DNA of 64,000 nucleotides from Micromonospora profundi (GTDB taxonomy: Bacteria; Actinomycetota; Actinomycetes; Mycobacteriales; Micromonosporaceae), in contig NZ_JAATJK010000001.1 of assembly GCF_011927785.1 (NCBI RefSeq), positions 4,931,001 through 4,995,000 on the forward strand. The letters run 5' to 3'. A model generated the notes under the pieces. It worked only from the letters and a program-made list of their open reading frames with translations. It made no database searches and was not told the DNA's origin. This document shows, one piece after another, positions 55,391 through 63,851 of this stretch. The position numbers were made by a program, and so were the translations under genes. The stretch's first letter is position 1. Each line of letters begins with the position of its first letter.

Positions 55391-56065
55391 TCAGCGCAGC
55401 ACCGCGACCGTATTCCGGCGGACCAGGTTCTTGCCCGGCTCGCGGATCTGGTCCATCGCGGCGCTGTTGAGCAGCACGCAACTGCCCGACGGGCCGGTCA
55501 CCGTCACAGTGGTCGCCCGGTTGTTGTCCAGGTTCGTCACCCGCAGCCGCGTACCCACCGGGAACCGGTCACTTGTCGCCGCCGGCGCGGCAGCCTCCTC
55601 GAAGAAGGTGATCGCACCCGAGCACACCGAGCCGGGTGCCGGTCCGGACGCGGCGGGAGACGCCGCCCCGGGCCGTACCGTGTCGGCTGGCGGCGCGGCG
55701 GCTGGCGGCGCGGCGCCGTCGAGCCGTTCCACGACGTTGCGGCGGATCACGTTCTTGCCCGGCTCGCGGACCAGGTCCATGGCGGCGGCGTTGAGGAGAA
55801 CGCAACTGCCTGACGGGCCGCTCACCGTCACCGTTGCCGTCCGGTTGTTGTCCAGATTGGTCACCCGCAGCCGCGTACCCACCGGGAACCGGTCACTTGT
55901 CGCCGCCGGCGCGCCGGTCTCCGCCGAGAACGTGACCGACCCGGAGCAGACGGACTGCCGTGCCGGGGCGGTGCCGGCGAACCCGAACCCGGTCCCCACC
56001 GCCACACCGGCCGCGGCGAGCACCGCCACGGTCGCCGCCAGCACGTGCTTGCGCTGCACCCTCAT
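55391..56065 (-). CDS. Secreted protein with two double-psi-barrel-like repeats
   Basis: A 224-residue exported protein. A signal peptide (about 1-35) leads to two nearly identical domains of about 75 residues separated by a Pro/Ala linker. Both have CSG..TF, FPVGTRLRVTNLDNN, SGSCVLLN and REPGKN with IRRN or VRRN, the pattern of RlpA/expansin-like double-psi beta-barrels that act on cell wall or bind glycans. No catalytic Asp can be assigned. The ATG at 56065 is used, with AGGAG eight bases upstream. It lies just downstream of the van-like operon. Confidence 0.75.
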   Translation of the reverse strand: MRVQRKHVLAATVAVLAAAGVAVGTGFGFAGTAPARQSVCSGSVTFSAETGAPAATSDRFPVGTRLRVTNLDNNRTATVTVSGPSGSCVLLNAAAMDLVREPGKNVIRRNVVERLDGAAPPAAAPPADTVRPGAASPAASGPAPGSVCSGAITFFEEAAAPAATSDRFPVGTRLRVTNLDNNRATTVTVTGPSGSCVLLNSAAMDQIREPGKNLVRRNTVAVLR

Positions 56066-56122
56066 CGCCGTCACTCCTGTCCTCGGTGGTGTTCTGCACC
56101 GACGGGTACGGACGGGAGAGCC

Positions 56123-56788
56123 CTACCGTTCAGCAGTCGCCGCGACGGCAAGGTCCACCGGCCCGTACCGGGTCTGCGGCGCCCCGGTCATCAGCGCCCA
56201 GTAACGGTCCCCGTACGACCAGTGCCACCACTCGGTCGGGTAGTTCACCAGCCCGGCACCTCCGAGCGCGTCCACAATGAGCTGCCGATGTCGGCGGGCG
56301 TTGGCCCCGATGGCGGGTGCGTCGGTGAAGCAGGCGTCGGCGCTGTCCTCCGGGGTGGCGTCGACGGCCGTACCGAGATCCAGCTCCACGCCGTCGACTG
56401 TGCACAGGGTCAGGTCCACCGCGCCGCCAGTCGTGTGCGGGGCCACCTCGACCGGCGAGACGAACTTGCTGGTCTCCCGGTACAGCCGCTGCGCCGGCCA
56501 GTCCGGATGCCGTCGCCGCAGCTCGTCGCGGTAACCGGTGAAGATGGACAACTGCGCCCGATACGGCCGGTAGCCCTCGATGACGAGCAGGCGTACCCCG
56601 GCGGGCAAGGCACGCTGCGCGGCCAGCAACCGGTCCGCGACACCCGCGCGCAGGTGGGCGTACGCCCCGGTGTCGTCGGCCGCACGCCCGTCCAGCCGCA
56701 GCTCCGGAAACTCGCGCAGGTCCACCAGGGGCTCGCCGTCGTCGGCGCCGGGCACCGCCGCCACCCGGGGGTCGGAGAGCAGGATCAT
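56123..56788 (-). CDS. vanX: D-Ala-D-Ala dipeptidase, VanX type
   Basis: A 221-residue zinc peptidase. EGYRPYRAQL holds Arg74, PHTTGGAVDLTL holds zinc ligands His118 and Asp125, and TEWWHW holds the base Glu186 and ligand His189. This is the complete VanX/DdpX active site, which hydrolyses D-Ala-D-Ala dipeptide. Glycopeptide-resistant bacteria use it to remove normal precursor so that another D-Ala-D-X dipeptide is built into the wall. The ATG overlaps the ligase stop by ATGA. It is the last gene of the operon. Confidence 0.88.
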   Translation of the reverse strand: MILLSDPRVAAVPGADDGEPLVDLREFPELRLDGRAADDTGAYAHLRAGVADRLLAAQRALPAGVRLLVIEGYRPYRAQLSIFTGYRDELRRRHPDWPAQRLYRETSKFVSPVEVAPHTTGGAVDLTLCTVDGVELDLGTAVDATPEDSADACFTDAPAIGANARRHRQLIVDALGGAGLVNYPTEWWHWSYGDRYWALMTGAPQTRYGPVDLAVAATAER

Positions 56789-57912
56789 CGGACACTCCCG
56801 GTGGTCGCGGGGCGTTCCGCATGTCGGGTACGCGCCAACGCCACCAACCGCTCCACGACCTCGCGGTAGCCGACGCCGGTCGCCGCCCACACCTTCGGGT
56901 ACATGGAGTGCGCGGTGAAGCCGGGCATGGTGTTGAGCTCGTTGACGTACAGCTCGCCGGTCGTCTCGTCGTAGAGGAAGTCAACCCGGGCCAGACCCCA
57001 CCCGCCGATCGCGGCGAACGCGCGCAGCGACAACTCGCGGATTCGCTCGGTCACCTCGTCGGGCAGCACCGCCGGGACGATCATCGGGTCGCTGTCGCCG
57101 AAGTACTTCTGCTGGTAGTCGAACCATCCGCCGGCCACGCGCACCTCGCCCACCGCCGATGCCTCCGGCCGCCAGCCGCCGAGCACCGCGCACTCCAACT
57201 CGCGGCCGGTGACCCCCTGCTCGACGATGACGTGCTTGTCGTGCCGCAACGCCTCCTCCACAGCGGCGGCCAGGTCGTCGCCCTCGCCGACCCGGGAGAT
57301 GCCGATCGACGAACCCATGCTTGCGGGCTTGACGAACAGGGGTCGGCGCAGCCCGAGCACGAGCTTCTCCGGGTCGGCGGTCTCCCGCCAGGTGTGCGCG
57401 TCGAAGGCGACGTACGGGGTGACGGGGATTTCCTCGGCCCGCAGAGCCCGCTTCATCGCCACCTTGTTCATGCCTACGGCGGAGGCGAGGATGCCGCACC
57501 CGACGTACGGCACGTCCAGTTGCTCCAGCAGCCCCTGCACCACGCCGTCCTCGCCGAACGGGCCGTGCAGGACGGGGAAGAGCACGTCGAGTTCCGCGTG
57601 CACCGCGCCGGGGGCGTTGCCGGCGCACACCTGCACGGTCCCCGGGCGGGGGCCGGACCGCAGCTCGACAGCCGGCCCGGTCACTGTCAACCGGTCGTCG
57701 ATGGCCCGCTCGGCGGCGGGCCGGTCCCGCAACTCGGCGAGCTGCGCGTCGGGCAGCAGGCGGAATCCCCCGCTGCGGGTGATGCCGATGGCGACCGTAC
57801 GGTATCCGCCGCCGGCCAGCGCCCGGACCACACCAAGCGCCGAGGCGCAGGAGACCTCGTGCTCCGCCGACGGGCCACCGAACAGGATTCCGATCCGAAT
57901 CGGGGCACTCAT
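56785..57912 (-). CDS. D-alanine--D-Ala/D-X ligase, ATP-grasp
   Basis: A 375-residue ATP-grasp enzyme. FGGPSAEHEVSCASA is the first D-Ala site, KPASMGSSIGISRVGEGDDL is the ATP loop, VDYQQKYF-like WFDYQQKYFGDSDPM is the omega loop and VDFLYDETTGELYVNELNTM carries the magnesium ligands. The KY in the omega loop is the D-Ala-D-Ala type; D-Ala-D-Lac ligases of the VanA group lack it, so a D-Ala-D-Lac role is unlikely and D-Ala-D-Ala or D-Ala-D-Ser is possible. It overlaps both neighbours by four bases. Confidence 0.87.
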   Translation of the reverse strand: MSAPIRIGILFGGPSAEHEVSCASALGVVRALAGGGYRTVAIGITRSGGFRLLPDAQLAELRDRPAAERAIDDRLTVTGPAVELRSGPRPGTVQVCAGNAPGAVHAELDVLFPVLHGPFGEDGVVQGLLEQLDVPYVGCGILASAVGMNKVAMKRALRAEEIPVTPYVAFDAHTWRETADPEKLVLGLRRPLFVKPASMGSSIGISRVGEGDDLAAAVEEALRHDKHVIVEQGVTGRELECAVLGGWRPEASAVGEVRVAGGWFDYQQKYFGDSDPMIVPAVLPDEVTERIRELSLRAFAAIGGWGLARVDFLYDETTGELYVNELNTMPGFTAHSMYPKVWAATGVGYREVVERLVALARTRHAERPATTGSVR

Positions 57913-58934
57913 GCCGCCGCTCCTTCCACAGTCGTCAACTCCGCGAGCCTGGGCGCCGTCAACCGGGCCGCCAGCTCCGCCTCCACGTTTCCGCCGGTCA
58001 GCACCACGCCTACCGTCCGCTCCCCGAGCGCGCCGCCGGCCCGCTCTTCCCGCAGCCGGAGCGCGCCGGCCAGGCCCGCCGCCCCGGACGGCTCGACGAG
58101 CACCTTCAGCTCCATCAGCAGCAGCCGGAACGCGGCGGCGATCTGCTCGTCGTCGACACGGACGACACCGCGCAGGGCGTTCCGCAGGATCGCGAACGGC
58201 AGCTCACCCACGCAGGACGGCCGCAGTCCGTCGGCGATGGTGGCGGCTGGCGGGACCGGAATCCGCTCGCCTGCGGACAGGCTGCGCGCCAGCGAGTCAC
58301 AGCCGACCGGCTCGACGCCGTACACAGTGATGCCGGTGCCGGCGGCGGCCAGGCAGGCACCCGCCACCCCGCCACCGCCACCGACCGGCACCACAAGCGC
58401 GTCGAGCGGGGTGCCGGCGCGTTCGGCCTGCTCGATCAGCTCCAGGCTGGCGCTGCCCTGCCCGGCGATCACGTCCGCGTGGTCGTACGCGTCGACGAGC
58501 GGGTGGCCGGTCTGGTCGCGGAGCGCGTACGCCATCGCCACCCGCTCGTCGAGGCCGGTGCCCGCGAACACGACCCGCGCCCCCGCCGCACCGGCCCGGT
58601 CGACCTTCGTCGCCGCCGCGTCGACAGGCAGCACCACTGTCGCCGCGAGCCCGTGCTGGCGGGCCGCCAACGCCACAGCTATCGCGTGGTTGCCGGTGCT
58701 CTGCGCGATCACCCCGGTGTGGCCGGCGGCGGCGAGCCTGCCGACGGCCCGCAGCGCGCCGCGCATCTTGTACGAGCCGCCGGTCTGCAGATTCTCCGCC
58801 TTGAGCAGGACTCGGCTACCTGCCAGCAGGTCGATCGCCGGGGAGCGCAGCACCGGGGTACGGATCACCCGGCCGCTGAGCCAGCGGGCGGCGTCCTCGA
58901 CATCGGCCCGGACGGGGCCAGCGGTGGATGGCAT
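57909..58934 (-). CDS. PLP threonine dehydratase/serine racemase-family enzyme
   Basis: A 341-residue fold-type II PLP enzyme. GGSYKMRGALRAVG holds the PLP Lys, STGNHAIAVALAARQHGL follows, VPVGGGGGVAGACL is the phosphate loop, and TGGNVE ends the domain. The family includes threonine/serine dehydratases and serine racemase, which cannot be told apart by these motifs. It overlaps the D-Ala-D-X ligase gene by ATGA, in the place where VanT serine racemase lies in D-Ala-D-Ser-type resistance operons, although VanT belongs to a different family. The ATG at 58934 has AAAGGAG upstream. Confidence 0.85.
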   Translation of the reverse strand: MPSTAGPVRADVEDAARWLSGRVIRTPVLRSPAIDLLAGSRVLLKAENLQTGGSYKMRGALRAVGRLAAAGHTGVIAQSTGNHAIAVALAARQHGLAATVVLPVDAAATKVDRAGAAGARVVFAGTGLDERVAMAYALRDQTGHPLVDAYDHADVIAGQGSASLELIEQAERAGTPLDALVVPVGGGGGVAGACLAAAGTGITVYGVEPVGCDSLARSLSAGERIPVPPAATIADGLRPSCVGELPFAILRNALRGVVRVDDEQIAAAFRLLLMELKVLVEPSGAAGLAGALRLREERAGGALGERTVGVVLTGGNVEAELAARLTAPRLAELTTVEGAAA

Positions 58935-59034
58935 CGAACTCCTTTGTCACGGCCCGGACCGCGTCGGTCGTTTTTCGGGCACGCCGAAGGTGGGGATGCC
59001 GAGGTGCTCGGCTCCCGGAACGGTGTGGGTGGTG

Positions 59035-60099
59035 TCAGTTGCCTGCGGGTAGGTGGACGTCCACCCGCAGCCCGCCGTACTCGGCGGGTCGGGCGGCGAT
59101 GGTGCCGTCGTGTGCCTGGGTGATCGAGCGGACGATGGCCAGGCCGAGACCAGCGCCGCCGCCGTGCGAAGTCCGGTCCCGGGCGAGCCGACGGAACGGC
59201 TCGAAGAGGCCGGCGACAGCCTCCGCCGGTACGGGCTGGCCGGTGTTGACAACTGTCAGCGCGGGAGCGGAACCGACAGTGACTGTCAGCGAGCCACCGC
59301 GCCGGTTGTACTTGATCCCGTTCTCCACAAGGTTTGTGACAAGGCGTTCGAGAAGCACCCGCTCACCGACGACGACCCTCGGCGCGAGGTGACTCTCGAT
59401 TGTCACGCCGGCCTCCCGGGCCCGGTCCTGATAGCCGGCGAGCACCCCGTCGACGAGGTGGTCGAGCCGCTGCGGGATGCGCGCCCGCAGACCCTGGTCG
59501 CTTTCGCTGAGCGCCAGCAGACCCTCGATGAGCCGCTCGTTGCGTTCGTTGGTCTCCAGCAGCTGGCCGGTCAGCAGCTCCAACTGCTCGGGGGTGAGCG
59601 ACCGGGCCATGCCCACCTCGATGAGGGTCCGCTGCACGGCGAGCGGGGTACGCAGCTCGTGGGAGGCGTTCGCGGCGAACCGCCGCTGACCCTCGTATCC
59701 GGCGGAGACGCGTTCCATCATTTCGTCGATGGCCCGCGCCAGTTGGGCCAGCTCGTCGTTGCCCCGGGGACGGATGCGGTGGCCCATGTTCTGCGGGCCG
59801 AGGTGCCGGATCGGCTCGGCGAGGTTACGCACCGGGCGCAGGCACCACGACGCCCCGAACCAGAGCGCCAACAGGGCCGCCACTGTCACGACCACCACCG
59901 ACACCACGGGAAGCACGAACGCGCTCCGGCCCGCCTGGGCACAGGACTCCGACACACCGGGCAGCGGCAGGCCGCAGAGCTGTAGACCGCGGTTCCAGAG
60001 CAGCCCGGTCAGCCGGTTGCCGACCGCCGGCAGCACCGGCCCGGCGAGCAGCGCCAGCAGACCCACGAGCAGGACCCGGCGGCGGGGAGTCCAGCTCAC
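59035..60099 (-). CDS. Sensor histidine kinase, VanS-like
   Basis: A 354-residue membrane kinase. Two helices (about residues 8-28 and 60-83) flank a short extracellular loop of about 35 residues, then a HAMP segment, the box FAANASHELRTPLAVQ with His147, and the ATPase motifs VTNLVENGIKYN and GAGLGLAIVRSITQ. The short loop suggests that it senses something at the membrane, such as cell-wall precursor or drug, as in VanS. The regulator gene overlaps it by ATGA upstream, and the dehydratase gene lies 100 bp downstream, probably with its own promoter. Confidence 0.85.
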   Translation of the reverse strand: MSWTPRRRVLLVGLLALLAGPVLPAVGNRLTGLLWNRGLQLCGLPLPGVSESCAQAGRSAFVLPVVSVVVVTVAALLALWFGASWCLRPVRNLAEPIRHLGPQNMGHRIRPRGNDELAQLARAIDEMMERVSAGYEGQRRFAANASHELRTPLAVQRTLIEVGMARSLTPEQLELLTGQLLETNERNERLIEGLLALSESDQGLRARIPQRLDHLVDGVLAGYQDRAREAGVTIESHLAPRVVVGERVLLERLVTNLVENGIKYNRRGGSLTVTVGSAPALTVVNTGQPVPAEAVAGLFEPFRRLARDRTSHGGGAGLGLAIVRSITQAHDGTIAARPAEYGGLRVDVHLPAGN

Positions 60100-60761
60100 G
60101 CCGGCCCGCCGAGGCGATAACCGGCCTTGGGCACCGTGTGGATGACCGGCGGGTCACCGAGCTTCTTGCGCAGCGTCATGACGGTGACCCGTACGGCGTT
60201 CGTGAACGGGTCGGCGAACTCGTCCCAGGCCTGCTCCAACAGCTCCTCCGCGCTCACCACCTGCCCGCCGGCACGCAGCAGCACGTGCAGCACCGCGAAC
60301 TCCTTCGGGCTGAGCGCCAACGAGCGGCCGTCCCGGGTGGCGTGGTGCCGGGCCACATCCAGCACCACGCCATCCCGGGCGAGTACCGGCGGAAGCGCCG
60401 GGGTGGACCGTCGCCCGAGGGCCTGCACCCGGGCCACCAACTCGGCGAAGGCGAACGGCTTGGTGAGGTAGTCGTCCGCGCCGAGGCCGAGACCCTCCAC
60501 CCGGTCCCGGATGCCTGCCGCCGCGGTGAGCAGCAGCACCCGGGTGCCGACGGAGGTGCCGGCGATGCTGCGGCACACCTCGTCGCCGGTGTGGCCGGGC
60601 ATGTCCCGATCCAGCACCGCCACGTCGTACCGGTTCACGCCGATCCGCTCCAGCGCACCGTCACCGTCGTAACAGACGTCGACGGCCATCGAGAACCGCC
60701 GTAGCCCTTCGGCCACCGTGTCCGCCAGCAACCTCTCGTCGTCCGCCACCAACACCCGCAC
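60096..60761 (-). CDS. OmpR-family response regulator, VanR-like
   Basis: A 221-residue regulator. VRVLVADDERLLADTVAEGL opens the receiver, Asp51 in VAVLDRDMPGHTGDEVC is the phospho-acceptor, LLTAAAG and YLTKPFAFAELVARVQALGR are the switch and dimer segments, and the winged helix ends IHTVPKAGYRLGG. GTG at 60761 has GGGGGAG upstream; a longer in-frame reading is unsupported. It heads the van-like operon and is divergent from the GAF regulator. Confidence 0.87.
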   Translation of the reverse strand: MRVLVADDERLLADTVAEGLRRFSMAVDVCYDGDGALERIGVNRYDVAVLDRDMPGHTGDEVCRSIAGTSVGTRVLLLTAAAGIRDRVEGLGLGADDYLTKPFAFAELVARVQALGRRSTPALPPVLARDGVVLDVARHHATRDGRSLALSPKEFAVLHVLLRAGGQVVSAEELLEQAWDEFADPFTNAVRVTVMTLRKKLGDPPVIHTVPKAGYRLGGPA

Positions 60762-60995
60762 GATTCCGCTCCCCCGTGGTTCGCCTTCCCGCATACCGTC
60801 GCAGGCCAGGGTTAAGGGTTCTGTAAGCACCCGCCGGAGCCATCCTCCACGCCGTCATCCGACCGACAAACCGCCGCTACCAGGGGCTGCCGCCTTCCTC
60901 CCCGTCACACGCGGTGTGCGTCGTGCGTCCCGCCGCCCTCGACTGTTGGCGATCGGGCGTGAGCTGCGTCACGATGGGGCCCGAGGAGGTCGCCG

Positions 60996-62297
60996 ATGGC
61001 TGACCCGTGGCTCGCCCTGGAATTCGGTGTCGATCCGGCGGAACGGATCGCGCAGGTCGGCGCCGCCCACGAAGCCTTCCTCACCGGCACCGCCCACGAC
61101 GCCTTCCTCACCGGCGCCGCACCGCACCGGGTGCGGGACGTGGTCCGCCGCTCCTGGGAACGCTCCGCACGGCTCGACCCCGAGGCCACCCCGCCTGTCG
61201 ACCTGGCCGACGACGCCCTGGCCGCGTACCGGGCCGCCCATCCGTTGGCCCGTGTGCTGCCGCTGTTCCGTGACCTGCTCGGCGGCACCGCCCAGGACGG
61301 CGCGCACCTGATGGCGGTCTGCGATGCGTACGGGCGGCTGCTCTGGGTCGAGGGGCATCCGGGTGTGCTCCGGCATGCCGAGCGCATGAACTTCGTGCCC
61401 GGCGCCCGCTGGGACGAGACGCACGCCGGCACCAACGCGCCCGGCACCGCGCTGGCCGTCGACCACAGCGTGCAGATCTTCGCCACCGAGCATTTCAGCC
61501 GCCCCGTGCAGCGCTGGACCTGCGCCGCCGCGCCGATCCACGACCCCACCACCGGACGCCTGCTCGGCGCGATCGACATCACCGGCGGGGACCACCTGGC
61601 CAACCCGCACAGCCTCGCGTTGGTCCGTGCCACAGCCCGGGCCGCCGAGGCGCAACTCGCCGTCGACCGACCGGCGCAGCCCGGCGTCGCCACGGTGACC
61701 GCGCTCGGCCGGGACGAGGCGGAGCTTCGGGTCGACGGCCGGGTGATCCGGCTCGGCCGCCGGCACAGCGAACTACTGGTGCTGCTGCTGCACCACCCCG
61801 AGGGGCGTACCGGCGAACAACTCGGCCTCGACCTCTACGGTGACGACCGACTGCACCCGGTCACGGTGCGCGCCGAGCTGTCCCGGTTGCGCCGGGTGCT
61901 CGGCGGCGAGTTGCTCGACTCCCGCCCGTACCGGTTGCGCGGCACCATCCACGCCGACTTCATGACCATCACCCGACTGCTGGACCAGGGCGATCCGGTG
62001 GGAGCCCTCGACGCGTACTCCGGGCCCCTGCTGCCCAGCTCGGACGCGCCGGGAGTGACGCGACTGCGCCGGCTGATCGACGGTCAGCTCCGCGCGGCAG
62101 TGCTGGCCGCCGCCGACCCGGCGCTGCTCGCGGCCTGGACCGCGACGCCGGCCGGCGCCGACGACCTGGCCGCGTGGCAGGCCCTGGCGCGGGCGTTGCC
62201 GGCGGCCGCGCCACGCCGGCCCCTCGCGCTGGCCCGCATCGACCAGCTCTCCGGTGAGTACGACCTTCCGCGCGCAACGTGGCTGCAACGTTCCTGA
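60996..62297 (+). CDS. GAF-domain transcriptional regulator, probable activator of the aldehyde dehydrogenase
   Basis: A 433-residue protein. Residues about 35-60 (RVRDVVRRSWERSARL) and a GAF-type domain about 90-235 (LMAVCDAYGRLLWVEGHPG, ERMNFVPGARWDETHAGTNA and HDPTTGRLLGAIDITGG) resemble the N-terminus of AcoR-type activators. A winged-helix/bacterial-transcriptional-activator-like C-terminus (RHSELLVLLLHHPEGRTGEQ, VTVRAELSRLRRVLG) replaces the AAA domain of classical AcoR. GAF regulators of this form usually control the next aldehyde dehydrogenase or alcohol-metabolism genes, here the ExaC-type gene 48 bp on. Confidence 0.85.
   Translation: MADPWLALEFGVDPAERIAQVGAAHEAFLTGTAHDAFLTGAAPHRVRDVVRRSWERSARLDPEATPPVDLADDALAAYRAAHPLARVLPLFRDLLGGTAQDGAHLMAVCDAYGRLLWVEGHPGVLRHAERMNFVPGARWDETHAGTNAPGTALAVDHSVQIFATEHFSRPVQRWTCAAAPIHDPTTGRLLGAIDITGGDHLANPHSLALVRATARAAEAQLAVDRPAQPGVATVTALGRDEAELRVDGRVIRLGRRHSELLVLLLHHPEGRTGEQLGLDLYGDDRLHPVTVRAELSRLRRVLGGELLDSRPYRLRGTIHADFMTITRLLDQGDPVGALDAYSGPLLPSSDAPGVTRLRRLIDGQLRAAVLAAADPALLAAWTATPAGADDLAAWQALARALPAAAPRRPLALARIDQLSGEYDLPRATWLQRS
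61063..61116 (+). repeat. 27-bp tandem duplication in the GAF regulator gene
   Basis: Two adjacent 27-bp copies (61063-61089 and 61090-61116) differ by two bases and encode a duplicated HEAFLTGTA/HDAFLTGAA. The reading frame is preserved. Confidence 0.85.
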
Positions 62298-62345
62298 AAC
62301 TACCGTCGCCGTCGGCACACCCGCACAACGACGGCGGAGGTAACC

Positions 62346-63851
62346 ATGACGCGCTACGACGCGCCCACCCACTGGCAGTCCCGTTACGACCACTTCATCG
62401 GCGGCGAGTACGTCAAGCCGCACGGTGGTGACTACTTCGAGAACCCCACCCCGGTCACCGGGCAGACCTTCACCGAGGTCGCCCGGGGCACCGCCCCCGA
62501 CGTGGAGAAGGCCCTGGACGCCGCGCACGGCGCCGCCGCCGCGTGGGGGCGCACCTCGGTGGCCGAGCGGGCGCTGATCCTCAACCGGATCGCCGACCGC
62601 ATGCAGGACAACCTGGAATCGCTCGCCATCGCCGAGAGCTGGGAGAACGGCAAGCCGGTCCGGGAGACCCTCGCCGCCGACATCCCGCTCGCCATCGACC
62701 ACTTCCGCTACTTCGCCGGGGCGATCCGCGCGCAGGAGGGGTCACTCGGCGAACTCGACGACGACACGGTGGCCTACCACTTCCACGAGCCGCTAGGCGT
62801 GGTCGGGCAGATCATCCCGTGGAACTTCCCGATCCTCATGGCCACCTGGAAGCTGGCGCCCGCGCTCGCCGCCGGCAACGCCGTGGTGCTCAAGCCGGCC
62901 GAGCAGACGCCCGCGTCCATCCACTACTGGCTGTCGCTGGTGGCGGACCTGCTGCCGCCGGGCGTGCTCAACATCGTCAACGGCTTCGGCGTGGAGGCCG
63001 GCAAGCCGCTGGCCTCCTCACCCCGGGTCGCGAAGGTGGCGTTCACCGGCGAGACCACCACCGGGCGGCTGATCATGCAGTACGCCAGTGAGAACATCAA
63101 ACCCGTCACCCTTGAGTTGGGCGGCAAGAGCCCGAACATCTTTTTCGACGACGTCAGCGCCGCCTCTGACGACTTCCTGGACAAGGCGCTCGAAGGCTTC
63201 ACCATGTTCGCCCTCAATCAGGGCGAAGTCTGCACCTGCCCGTCGCGGGCGCTGATCCAGCAGGGCCACTACAGCGACTTCCTGGACGCGGCGGTGGCGC
63301 GCACCAAGGCGATCGTCGCCGGACACCCGCTGGACACCGACACGATGATCGGGGCGCAGGCCTCCAACGACCAGTTGGAGAAGATCCTGTCCTACCTGGA
63401 CATCGGCCGGCAGGAGGGCGCCAAGGTGCTGACCGGCGGGTCCCGCGCGGACCTGGGCGGCGACCTGTCGGGCGGCTACTACGTCGAGCCGACGATCTTC
63501 GAAGGCGACAACTCGATGCGGATCTTCCAGGAGGAGATCTTCGGGCCGGTGGTCTCGGTGACCTCCTTCGCCGACCTCGACGATGCCGTGAAGATCGCCA
63601 ACGACACCCTGTACGGGCTCGGCGCGGGCGTGTGGAGCCGGGACATGAACACCGCGTACCGGGCCGGGCGGGCCATCCAGGCCGGTCGAGTGTGGACGAA
63701 CTGCTACCACGCGTACCCGGCGCACGCCGCGTTCGGCGGATACAAGCAGTCCGGCATCGGGCGGGAGAACCACAAGATGATGCTGGAGCACTACCAGCAG
63801 ACCAAGAACCTGCTGGTCAGCTACTCCACCAAGAAGCTCGGCTTCTTCTGA
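62346..63851 (+). CDS. Aldehyde dehydrogenase, ExaC/AldB type
   Basis: A 501-residue NAD-dependent aldehyde dehydrogenase. [37 protein letters not shown] with the Glu, and [19 protein letters not shown] with the Cys pair CxC are typical of the ExaC/AldB group that oxidises acetaldehyde and other short aldehydes. The C-terminus [10 protein letters not shown] is diagnostic. It follows the GAF regulator, and its TGA overlaps the ATG of the next gene. Confidence 0.9.
   Translation: MTRYDAPTHWQSRYDHFIGGEYVKPHGGDYFENPTPVTGQTFTEVARGTAPDVEKALDAAHGAAAAWGRTSVAERALILNRIADRMQDNLESLAIAESWENGKPVRETLAADIPLAIDHFRYFAGAIRAQEGSLGELDDDTVAYHFHEPLGVVGQIIPWNFPILMATWKLAPALAAGNAVVLKPAEQTPASIHYWLSLVADLLPPGVLNIVNGFGVEAGKPLASSPRVAKVAFTGETTTGRLIMQYASENIKPVTLELGGKSPNIFFDDVSAASDDFLDKALEGFTMFALNQGEVCTCPSRALIQQGHYSDFLDAAVARTKAIVAGHPLDTDTMIGAQASNDQLEKILSYLDIGRQEGAKVLTGGSRADLGGDLSGGYYVEPTIFEGDNSMRIFQEEIFGPVVSVTSFADLDDAVKIANDTLYGLGAGVWSRDMNTAYRAGRAIQAGRVWTNCYHAYPAHAAFGGYKQSGIGRENHKMMLEHYQQTKNLLVSYSTKKLGFF

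Noticed and set aside
56123..60761. Glycopeptide biosynthetic cluster next to the resistance genes
   Set aside because: No peptide synthetase, oxygenase or glycosyltransferase is in the window; only the van-like genes are present.
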